Source: Plasmodium relictum (lineage: Eukaryota > Apicomplexa > Aconoidasida > Haemosporida > Plasmodiidae). From it: a DNA stretch of 64,000 nucleotides. This document shows positions 21,673-31,902 of the stretch, piece after piece (the first letter of the stretch is position 1; each line of letters begins with the position of its first letter). The translations under genes were made by a program, and so were the position numbers. Location of the stretch: NCBI RefSeq assembly GCF_900005765.1, contig NC_041692.1, positions 124,001 to 188,000 of the forward strand. The letters are read 5' to 3'. The notes below the pieces were generated by a model that made no database searches, was not told where the DNA came from, and saw only the letters and a list, made by a program, of their open reading frames with translations.

Positions 21673-22812
21673 TTATATTTTTCTAATATAAGAATATAAA
21701 GTCGGGAAATTATTAACTCCCTTAGTAACATGTGATATTTTAATTCCTAAAATTTTTTCTAATATAAAATTGACAACTCTTGTAAAAAAAAGGTACTTAG
21801 GTTCAATGAAATTAAAATATATAAAAACAAGGAGAGGGCATATATATGACAAATAGGTATATACAATTTCTTCATTTATTCTAAAAAAATAAGAAAAAAA
21901 TATATATGAATATAAATATTTTCACTGTGATATAATTAATATGTTTTTTTTATTGTATACTTTTTTTTTAATCTTTATTAATAATTTAAATATAAAAATG
22001 TATATATAATATTTTTTTTTTATTTACATGCTATTTATACAATAAGGTAGATATGGTTCAATTACTCCCCACCCATCGAATCCAATTATAGGAAACATAT
22101 TTAATAAAAAAGAGTCAACTAGAAAAGAAGCAGAAGTAGCTAAAGATATAAACAATATAGAGTGAGGCTGCGCATTTACATTTTTTTTATTTTTAAAATA
22201 AGTAAACAATTTATAAAAAAAAACGATATATATAATAAAAATAATATCTAATAAAGGTCCTGATAAAAATATAAGTGATAAATGAAATCTATTTTTTATA
22301 AAATGTAACTGTAGCCAATACAAATTTCCAGGTAATGCAAATCCTGTTATAAATAATGTTATTGATGGAATTATTAAAGCATGAAAGATATCTAAATAAT
22401 TCAAAATATCCAAGTATAAATAACCTTTATAAATCATAGTTATATCACCACACTTATAAGCAGCATAAGCATGAGCAAATTCGTGCAAACATAATGATAT
22501 TACAAAAGAAAAATAAACAAATATAACAAAAATAAAATAAGAATTATAATAATATAATATAAAGAAGGAAAAAGAAAATAAATATGATATTATTAAAAAT
22601 AAAGTACCAATAGTATAATCATTTATTCTAATCAAAATATGAATTACACTAATTATTAATAATGGAAATAATGACAAAATATATGATATACAGTTCTGAT
22701 ATTTCCTAAGTATATAATTTCTATCTTTATATAATGATAAAAAATTGTTTGATAATTTTCTATTTGGCATTAATGTGTTCCTATAAAATAACATTTTATT
22801 TTGTGATTCCAT
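21673..22812 (-). CDS. site-2-protease-like intramembrane zinc metalloprotease (peptidase M50)
   Basis: Two exons, complement(21673-21880, 22028-22812), encode 330 residues. The donor is GTAAAT and the acceptor is TTTTTTTAG; the 147-base intron splits an ATA codon. The zinc site is LH110-E-F-A-H114, inside a membrane segment (VISLCLHEFAHAYAAYKCGD), and the third ligand is D246 in FPIIGFDGWGVI. These two motifs on separate hydrophobic segments define the M50 family. There are about six to seven hydrophobic segments in all. S2P-type enzymes cut within membranes, classically to release membrane-bound regulators; an orthologue is known in malaria parasites. The exon 2 part begins hydrophobic (LLVFIYFNFI) and ends in a basic tail. 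No PDZ domain is seen. Confidence 0.87.
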
Positions 22813-24790
22813 TTTATTTATTTTTTGTTATTTATATTACTTCATATTCATAAAACCTTATTAATCATTATTTTTATTAAAGTATATTTATTTATATAAT
22901 TTTATTTTTTTCCCCTTTTGTATAACTCTTATTTCTATATCAAATTAATATATTTAGCAAAATACTTTTCCTAATTCCTATCAATTTATTTAATGATTTT
23001 ACAATATATATTTTCATAATAATAAAGGTTCTTGCTTTGCCATTATTTTATTCTTCCTAAAATTTATTTTATTTATTTCTCTTAAAGTCATTTAATTAAA
23101 ATAAGAACCCGTTTCTTCTTTTTTTTTGTTTTTTTTTTTTTTATTTTAATTTTTTCCTTTAATTTAAAAAAATATTTTTATTTTGTTAATTTTAAATTTT
23201 AAACATAAATTTTTTTTTTTATATACTTTTATTTATCATTTAAAGAAAATTGTAAATGTTAATTCAAGAAAAAAAAAATATTAAAAATTAAATTATCATA
23301 GAAATCATAAGATATTTAAAAAAAAATAAATATGGGGAAGCAGTAATGCACATTCAAATAATAAATAAAATATATATGAAAAAAAAGTAAATGCTAAAAA
23401 AACAATAAATAAAAAACCCTATAAGAAACATATAATTTGTATTAAAGATAATATATTTAAAAGTAATATGAAAGTTTTCCTGAATATTTTTAAAAAAGAA
23501 AACAAGCACGTAAAAATATTTATTTCTAAAGAAGATATAGATTTAATAAGAACATATTAAAAGGCACACAAATTAAAATAATGTAGTTTTCCAATTAAAA
23601 GAAAAAAAAATACGTAAATATATAAAAACATTAGTAATACAACAAAAATAATTTGAATAAAGATTTTATATTTTTGAATTTTCCTTTTTTTTTCTGTTTC
23701 TTATTTCAGTAATTAAAAACTATTTTGAAATATTATCAATTTTTGTAAATTCTTCTCTTTTGTTTTTTTTGGTGCATATTCTATATATATAAAAAAATTT
23801 TATTTTTATATTTTTCTTAAAAAATTAAAAATTATTTAAAATTTTTTTTTTCTGTTTTTTGTTAATATTAATTATATATGAACAATTTTTGTATATAAAT
23901 AGCAGAAAAAATCTTTTTATGTTGATAATGTTTATTCTAAAATAATACCAATATAGATTCAATAATTTTTGTTATTTTAATTCATTTTTAGATTACTTTT
24001 TATTGTAATACACTCTATAAATTTAAAAGATTTTTTTCTTTTTTTTGATAAATATGAACATACAGTATCTTCTAAGTTATTTTTCCTTAAGACTTTTTCT
24101 TTTTGTTACTATTTCATGTATTCTTCTATATTTTTACAAGGTATTTACTGTTCTTAATAATATAAATATTTGTTAAGGCAATTTTATAATTCATATAAAT
24201 TTTGTTTATTCTATTTTGTTATAAAATTTTGCTTTTCTAACCTAATTAATTTTTTATAAAGGCTTGTATTTGCATGTATATTATTAAATAAGAACTTTCC
24301 TTGAATTGTAATACTTAATGTTTCTCTGATTAGTTCTTTTTTTTTTAATTAATAAAAAAAAAAAAAAAAATCTATTATATTTAAATATTAAAAAGTTGAA
24401 AAAGAACATATTTATCTTTTTTTTAGTTTGTTACTTATTTTTATACTAAAATAATAATTTAAATAGTTGTGTGCTTAATGATTAAAAAAAAAAAAATTTT
24501 AAAAGTGTAATTATTATTTTACTTTTTTTTTTCTTATCTCACCTTTTTTTATTTATAAAATTTTATATAATTGAATTTGGCTAATGCTAGTTTTTTTTTT
24601 TTTTTTTTTTAAAGTATCATAATTTTGAAATATGTATAAAATAAAATAACATAATAAAATTATATGCTATATTTATGTATTATTTCTTATTAAAAAACAT
24701 TTTTACATAATTTTAATTAAATATACATATAATTTTATTTTTCTCCATTTTTCTTATATATATATTATATATATTTTTTTTTTTTTTAAA
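22813..24790. promoter_or_regulatory. long divergent intergenic region with one coding-like patch
   Basis: About 2 kb lies between the S2P-like gene (-) and the G+C-rich orphan (+). Most of it is A/T homopolymer DNA. The exception is 23332-23560, which has coding-like composition and is listed separately as a candidate small gene. No other exon was found by eye. Confidence 0.4.
23332..23560 (+). CDS. candidate small gene or exon (low confidence)
   Basis: A frame with no stop from 23369 to a TAA at 23558-23560 has coding-like codons (CTG, AAG, CAC, GTA) in otherwise featureless DNA. One gene model uses exon 1 at 23332-23342 (ATG GGG AAG CA), a GTAATG donor, an intron 23343-23463 and exon 2 at 23464-23560. 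Its frame is consistent and it gives 35 residues, ending EDIDLIRTY. The acceptor lacks a good T tract. The alternative is an unspliced frame from the ATG at 23468 (30 residues). Either way the peptide is basic and resembles no family I know. It could be a small gene, an upstream exon or chance. Confidence 0.3.
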
Positions 24791-25393
24791 ATGCCACATC
24801 ATTTAACTTCTTTTGTTGCTGCTTTAACTGGATCTATTAGTTCAGGGACATGTTGTGGTTGTATTCCTTTTACCTTTTCTCCTGCTGTTACTCCCGTTGT
24901 TACTTCTTCAACTGCTCCTTTGTCAGCAGCTTTGCCAAACACAGTACTACCTGCAGCAGTAGCATCACAAAGTGCAGTCTCTTCAACTCCCGTCTTAACA
25001 AGTGTTATGACATTTTTTGCTCCTCTTTTAACTTTTTATAAAAAGTACAGTATTTTTGAAGGACCATTAGAAAATAGTAAATCAAAAGTTGACAAAAAAT
25101 GCCAATGTGATTTAATTGATACAAATGGACAAACATGTCACGATTATACTAATGAAATAGAACAAAATTACCAAAATGAGAAAGAGAATTTAGATATTAA
25201 TATAATTAACGAAAATACTTCTAGTGAAAATGATATAATTAATGAAAGTAACATAAATATTAATGATGAAATGCTTAAAGAAGAAATTATCTCATTAAAT
25301 CATGAAAGATCTTTAACAACTAGTGAATATTCTATGCATTCCTTTCTAGAAGAAAAAGAAATAGATATTTTTAAAAACGCAGATAGTAGTTAA
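24791..25393 (+). CDS. orphan protein with Ala/Ser/Thr/Pro-rich N-terminal half and Cys cluster
   Basis: A single exon encodes 200 residues. The first 80 codons differ from the rest of the window in base use: they contain many GCT, GCA, ACT, CCT, GTT and TCA codons and few AAA or AAT. The encoded stretch is rich in Ala, Ser, Thr, Pro and Val, with a Cys cluster (SSGTCCGCIPF, residues about 18-28) and a moderately hydrophobic run (about residues 60-82). A second Cys pair lies in KKCQCDL, with a further TCH. The C-terminal half is ordinary acidic Asn/Glu/Ile-rich sequence and ends NADSS. The Cys cluster could be a palmitoylation site or a metal site, and the N-terminal half could associate with membrane. 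Neither is proven, and I recognise no family. Confidence 0.7.
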   Translation: MPHHLTSFVAALTGSISSGTCCGCIPFTFSPAVTPVVTSSTAPLSAALPNTVLPAAVASQSAVSSTPVLTSVMTFFAPLLTFYKKYSIFEGPLENSKSKVDKKCQCDLIDTNGQTCHDYTNEIEQNYQNEKENLDINIINENTSSENDIINESNININDEMLKEEIISLNHERSLTTSEYSMHSFLEEKEIDIFKNADSS

Positions 25394-26209
25394 TTATTTA
25401 ATAATTACAATAGTTTGTATTCTTTTTTTTCCTTTTGTATTTATATGCATTTCCTAATTTCCAAATATAAAAAAATGTATATTTCTAATCATACATTTTT
25501 TTTTTTTCATTTATTATTATTGTTGTTTGTGAAGTTGCATAAAATTTGTTTTTTTTTTTTTTTTTTTTTTATGAGCAAAATACTAAATATAAAAAAAAAT
25601 TTGTAAACAAAACTATTAATGTTTTATTTTATTTGAAAATTAAATAATTTTTTTTTTTTTTTTATGTAAAAAGTATATATTTTTAAAATATATAGAAAAA
25701 TAATAACCTTAAGAATATTTAAAATGTTTCCTGTTTCATTATGTAATCATCAAATATATTAATATGTAATTGTATTTCTTAGAATAAAGAATCTCTAAAA
25801 ATATATGCATATCAAATTAGTATAAGAAAATTTTTGTATTTTCATTTTTTTAGTTATTATTTACATAAATAGCTCTATAATAAAAAAAAATTATTCCTGA
25901 TATATTATTTTATTATATACTTATTTTGTCTAAACTTCCCTATTATTTTTTTAATTTTTTTTTTTTGGATAAAATTTGTATATATGTATTTATTTTTTTT
26001 TTTTTTTCTTAAGTTGCACAAAAAAATAGTATATTTGAAAAATCTTTTAATTGAGATATATAAAAGAAAAGGAAACTTTTAATTTATTTTAAAAATATAT
26101 TATATATACTTTTACATGAAAATGTTATAAATGACAATAACACACACAAGAGCAAAAATATGTGTAAGAAAAACATATATATGCATACTTTTTTTATAAT
26201 ACTTTTAAA
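25394..26209. other. intergenic region between two plus-strand genes
   Basis: An 816-base A/T-rich gap with poly-T tracts of up to about 20 bases. It should hold the terminator of the orphan gene and the promoter of the coiled-coil gene. A T-rich frame at 25415-25606 is treated as noise. Nothing else is visible. Confidence 0.5.
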
Positions 26210-27049
26210 ATGAGTTACATAGAAAAACAAATTAAAAATATAGAAAATAATATAGTTGTTCAAGAAAAAAAAATAAAGAATTTAGAAAAAGAAATAGAGG
26301 AAATAAAAAATGAGTCTAATATAATTTATGAAAAGCTTATAAGGCAACAAGATATTTTATTAAAAAAAAAAGAAGCAAATATATTAACAGAATTGAAAGT
26401 AAATAATTTAAAAGACGAAAATATTAAAGTGTCTAAAAGTATAGAGGATACTAGTTTTAAGATAGATTCCTATTTTGAAGAATTGAAAATTAAAAAATTG
26501 GAAATAAAAGAAAATACAAAAAGAATAGAAGAGATAAATAATATAATTAAAAAAAATGCATTTTATGATTTAAAAAGTAATAAGACATTCTTAATTTTAA
26601 ATGATTTTCTTATAAAAAAAAAAGAACATAATAGTTACTTGGAATCATTTCTTAAAAAAAAAAAAGATAAAATTGAAGTGCTAATAAATGAAATTAAAAA
26701 AATAAATAATAACACTTTTTCTTTGTGTCAAAATATTATATCTTTAGATAACAAATTAATTTCTAATTTATATAGCATAAAAAATTACATAAATGAAGAA
26801 ATAAATAATTATCAGATAAAAAGGGAAAAAATTAATGAAAATTCTAATTCTGTACTATGTTTAAATTTAATAACTAAAATAATAGAAAAACAAAAAATAA
26901 AAAATTTATTATTACATAATAATTTTAACGTTAATAGTAATATACAAACAATTAAGAATAGCATATATCAAAAAAAAAGTAATGAAACAAAATTAGAGTT
27001 AGAATTAAATACACAAGAATTTCTAGAATTTGAAAAATTTTTATCATGA
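26210..27049 (+). CDS. coiled-coil protein, unknown function
   Basis: A single exon encodes 279 residues with a clean ATG. Residues about 1-115 form a long continuous coiled coil (IKNLEKEIEEIKNESNIIYE and following heptads). A break follows (NAFYDLKSNKTFLILNDFL), then a second coiled stretch to about residue 215 and a shorter helical C-terminus ending EFEKFLS. No signal peptide, membrane segment or catalytic motif is present. Two coiled segments with a central hinge would fit a kinetochore, centriolar or basal-body, or tethering component, but nothing identifies the partner. It converges with the RNA-binding gene at 28369. Confidence 0.7.
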   Translation: MSYIEKQIKNIENNIVVQEKKIKNLEKEIEEIKNESNIIYEKLIRQQDILLKKKEANILTELKVNNLKDENIKVSKSIEDTSFKIDSYFEELKIKKLEIKENTKRIEEINNIIKKNAFYDLKSNKTFLILNDFLIKKKEHNSYLESFLKKKKDKIEVLINEIKKINNNTFSLCQNIISLDNKLISNLYSIKNYINEEINNYQIKREKINENSNSVLCLNLITKIIEKQKIKNLLLHNNFNVNSNIQTIKNSIYQKKSNETKLELELNTQEFLEFEKFLS

Positions 27050-28368
27050 TCTAATTATAAAATTCAATTTTTTTAAAAAAAATTACAGTATATATATATT
27101 TCATAAAAAAAAGGAAATCTAAACAAAAAAAAATAAATATTGTTAAAGATTTTACAATGTTATGCTTATTTTAATATACATATATATTTTTCAAAGATTA
27201 GAACTATAATTAAAATATGACAAAAAATTAAAAAAACAAAAATATTAACTTTTTTATATTTTATTTTACAAAGAAAAAAAGAATTGTTAAAAAAATATTA
27301 ACTGTTTTTCATTAAAAAAACATTTTTTTTTTTTTTTTATTGTTTCTATGTATTAATGAAGTTTTAAAATTTTATGTTTTTATATAAGAAATTATTTTTG
27401 TACATATATTATCTAGAAATATTATTTTAATCATTTAAAAAAGAAAAAAATTTGTTTATAATTCTATATATAAATTAGTAAATACATTTATTTCCCTATT
27501 TATTAATTAGAAAAAAAAAAATGAAAAAAATTTGATTTTTTTTTTTAATTTTACACCTATATATTTAATATAATTGCTTATGAGGAATATAATATTTTTA
27601 TTATTTGTATTATTAAAGTAAATTAAAAATTAGAGATAGTTCTTGATTTATATGAATATTTTAAAGTATGTTAAATTCTTCTTTAATTAAATATTTTACC
27701 ATATATTATTTAGATAAGCTTTAGTTCAGTATTTGCCGAATCGTTATATTTCATAATATTGATTTTTTACATATTAAAATGAATAACTATATAGACATAT
27801 TCATATTTCATGCAGCTAAAGTAACTGATTTATTCAATTATTATACTTCTTTGTATGAACATTATGCAATATGATAAATTTAAAAATTGAATATTCATGA
27901 ATGAAAGAAAAAAAATTAAAAATCACATAATTTTTAGCAACCTTCTTTTAATTTGAAGAAAAAAAAAAAAAAAAATACATTATCCTTTTTTTAGAATATC
28001 TTTATCTTCCTTAAAAAAATATTTTATCAATATAGTAAATAAATATTTATTAATATATAATATTTTAATTCTTAATATTTTCTTTATCTTGGTATTTATA
28101 TTCATAACTATTTTTAACATTAAAATAACTTATTTTGAATATTATTTATTTAGTCATTTTTATTATTTATTTTAGGTAAAGGTAAATTGAAATATTTGTT
28201 CTAATTAATGTAAATAGTATTTATTCTTAAATTTTTTATTATTATATTTATTAAAAATTGTTAATAAGGATGATCCTTGTTGTTTGCATTATTTATACTG
28301 AAGAGTAAATTTTTGGAATTTTTTTTCTTCATAATATAATATTTTTATTTTATTTTATTTTTTATAAA
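27050..28368. other. long convergent intergenic region
   Basis: About 1.3 kb lies between two genes that end toward each other, long for a convergent gap here. A patch around 27715-27875 has slightly higher G+C and a 31-codon frame (27779-27874, ATG AAT AAC TAT). It may be chance or a non-coding RNA. I found no box or fold strong enough to call it. Confidence 0.4.
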
Positions 28369-29995
28369 TTATTTTCTGTATGATTTTCTCGAAAAAGAAT
28401 CTGAAAAATTCTTATTGTATGATTTATTTTTACTCCAAGAATAATCATTATTCTTATATGAATCATAAGATTTTGATTTTTTATATCTCTTTTTATAATA
28501 ATTTATAGATGAAGAACGAGAATATCTTTTTTTATACTTTTTATAAAATGTAGGTGATTTTCTCTTATAAGAGTTTCTTAAATTATTGTAATTATTTTTA
28601 TTTCTATCTTCTTTATAAAAATAATAATTCAATCCATTACTTAATTTAGATAAATTCATATTTGTTCTAAAAGAACTAGTTTTATTTCTTGATAATTCGT
28701 CATATAATGGTTTTCTATAATTTCTTTTATAGTTTTTATCAATTGTGTGATCATGAATAGATGAATATTTATTATACTCATTTCTTCCAATTTTATGACT
28801 TTTATACTTTGAATTTGTATTTTTAAAAGGAGTCCACTTTTCAAATTCTAACCATCCTCTTAATGAATTTTTTAAATTATTTTTTGCATCGTCCTCATTT
28901 AGGTAACATGCTCTTATTAGCAACATATTATATCTAGATTTTTCATTTTTACAAGCAAATGTTATTAAATGTGTTCCTTTATCAGCCCACATATCACATA
29001 TTTCTGGGATTTCAAAATTATCATTGTCTTTTTTTAATGACTCAAAATAATATTTCAGAAACTCGGATAACTCTTTTACTCCCCAATGTAACGGTTTATA
29101 CCTACCAAAAACGCATAGTTTTCTCCTTAATTCTAGATTGTTACAGTTTCTTAAATCAGTATTATTTGGCCATTCCACCCCATTTTCTGTCATATAAACA
29201 ATATTAAAAAAAAAAAATAAAAAAAAAATAAATAAATAAAGTTAAAACAAAGTTCTTACATATTATATATATATACGATCAAAGAGATATATATATTATC
29301 TTATTTTTAATTTCATATAAAATATCATGTACAATTCTTTTTACATGAAAGTAATCACTTTTTAAATTAATTTTGTATTACACTAAAATAAATATTCCTT
29401 ATTTTTTTTTTTTTTCTTTCATACTTCTAGGGGATGTTAAAGAACGCTTTCTTAGCTTCTTTATAATATTTGTTTCATCTTCACAATAATTTTCCTTTTC
29501 TTTCTTTTCTTTCTCTTCTTTTTCATTCTCTCTTTCCTTTTCCTTTTCTTCTATTTCATACCTTTTGTAATAAGGATAAATAGTGAAAACAATTTTTTTT
29601 TTATCCTTGACATTTTTTATGATACAATTTGACAAACTCTGAATTACTTCTTTCGATATTCCATCATGGCAAGCCAAAATTGCTGAAGATTCATTTTTAA
29701 TTAAATAAACTTGCTCAATTAAGGGAAAAAAAACATTTTCATTAATAGCTAGTTTGTAAAAATATTCTCTAAAAAACCAAATGATATCGCATTTTTTCCA
29801 GTCAACTGGTAAATTTGTTACAATTAAGCATAATTCTTTTTTTAAATTTTTATCATCAACATCATAAATTTCAACATTAATAGGCCATATTACTTTTTTA
29901 TAATTAGTCTTATATTCTCTTTTCATAATTGAATGATCTCGAAACATGAAATCCGCTCTTCTGCTACCAGGCTCATCTTTTTCTAAATACCTCAT
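28369..29995 (-). CDS. divergent two-RRM RNA-binding protein with SR-like tail (two exons)
   Basis: I join two open frames into one gene, complement(28369-29186, 29425-29995), giving 462 residues. The donor is GTATGA at 29424 and the acceptor is ATATGACAG ending at 29187. Both sides are in the same phase. As separate genes they would be only about 205 bases apart, and the second would have its ATG seven bases before a usable acceptor. Residues about 48-145 (LCLIVTNLPVDWKKCDIIWF, then AILACHD) and about 208-295 (LCVFGRYKPLHWGVKELSEF, then THLITFACK) look like two related RRM folds with a long loop after helix 1, as in U2AF large-subunit RRMs. The tail (about 310-462) is rich in Ser, Arg, Lys and Tyr. 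A role in splicing is inferred. RNP aromatic residues are poorly kept. Confidence 0.68.
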
Positions 29996-31902
29996 TTATT
30001 TATAAAAATAAAAAATATAAATAAAGCAACAACCTTTTAATTAATTCCTATATGCTAACATTTAATTTTAATATATTTAAATATTTTATATTATTTTTTA
30101 CTAAAAGGTTAAATTTTCTTTTTTCTCTTTTTTTTTTTTTTTAATAAAACACTTATGTATATTATATAATATTATATAATATTATATATTATGAACTTTA
30201 AAAAATAGAAAATTGGATTCATAAAAAAAAAAAAAATAAATAAAACAAAAAAAAAATGGAAAAGGTTTAATTTATAATGATATGAATAAAAATTTTATTA
30301 TTTTATTTTTCAAAATAAAAAAAAATTATTAAAATAAAAGTATAAAAAAGAATTCTTGTGATAAAATAAATATGAGGTGTAATAATAAAAAAAAAATTGA
30401 AATTTTAAATAAAATAGAATTTAATGATTCTTCATTAAATAATTTCTATTTTATTCATTCATTTTAAATTTTTATTTTATTTCATATTGTTTTTTTTTTA
30501 TATTTTTTACGTTGTTATATATACATATATATTTTACAGATTTATTTTATTCTTAAATTTCTTTTTTTTTTCTTTAAATAATCTTTTTATAAAGTTCATT
30601 TTTAATTTACATTTTTTATACTTACAGAAAATATTTAATTCAGGAATATATTAATATCATAAATGGAGTTTATTAATTTTTAAAAAAATTTGAAGAGAAA
30701 TAGTTTTAAAATAAAATAGTTGTGTTCTTGTATAAAGTATTTTAATATAAAATAACCCTTAAGGTGTCTGATTTTTAAGAATATTTAAGAACTGTTTCTT
30801 AAACTAATAAATCAACCCTTTTTTTTTTTTTATTTTAAACATTGAATTTAAAAGAAATATATATACATTCATGAAAAGTATAATTAAAAAAATAAAAAAA
30901 ATTAAATAAAGCATATGGATAAATTTCATTAAAATAGAGAAAATGAGGGTATCTATTATTAAAAATTAAGATTACCATAATTTACAATTCACATTTATTT
31001 TTTTTAAATCTCTTTTTTCATTATCTTCTAGTGTAAATTTTTTGCCTATTTTAATTTTGCTAATAACAGCTATTAGTAATACTTCTTTTTCTAATAATTG
31101 CTTTTACTTAGTAGCAATCATTATAATTAAAAATAATATAAATAAAAAAATTATTTATTAAAGAAATAATATATTATTTTGTTTTTACATGTTACATAAT
31201 ATTTAATGAGATGCATATTTATATATGTGCATATTTTTATTTTATTTTTACTATAACTTTTCACTTTTGATAATTTTTCTATTGAATATTCCATTATAGG
31301 TATGCATATATTTGCGAAAGTATCTATCATTACTTTTTTTCTTCCATTTTTTTTATATTTTAAATTCTAAATTATCTAAAATATTTTTTTAATATTGACT
31401 TATTTTTTCTAATTAAAAAATTTTTTTTTTTTCTTGTTTAAATTGATTCATATAATCTCCACTTTTTTTATTGTTTAAATTTATTCTAAAATTTTTAGAT
31501 TATGTAAAAAAAATTTCTAATAATATTAAATAATTTTAAGAACAAGGTGTAGTCGTAATATGATTTATTCTATTGATATTTGAATAAATACGCTTATTTA
31601 AAAAAATATTTATAACCAATTTTTAAGGTAAATTTTTTTTATTCTTAAGAAAAATTTTATTATTATTTTTTTTTTCCTCGTATTCCAAATGTGCATTATA
31701 AAAAAATGAAAAAAATAAAAAGAATAATTTTTAAAAATCTTTGGATCAATTATTTTTTTTTTTAGTCTTTATATTGTTTTTCATTTATTAGAATTAACAA
31801 TTTTTTTTCTTTTTTTTTTTTTAAGTTATAAATATGTCTAAAATTACATATATTTTTTTTTTTATCAATGAAATAAAATAAAAAAATAAGGTAAAATAGA
31901 AA
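29996..31902. promoter_or_regulatory. long divergent intergenic (presumed promoter) region
   Basis: About 1.9 kb lies between the starts of the RNA-binding gene (-) and the large membrane-protein gene (+). It has an imperfect ATATTATATA repeat near 30156-30192, many poly-A and poly-T runs, and no convincing exon in either strand. Confidence 0.4.

Noticed and set aside
25415-25606. 63-codon T-rich frame after the orphan gene
   Set aside because: It consists largely of poly-T codons and lies in the presumed 3' region of the upstream gene.
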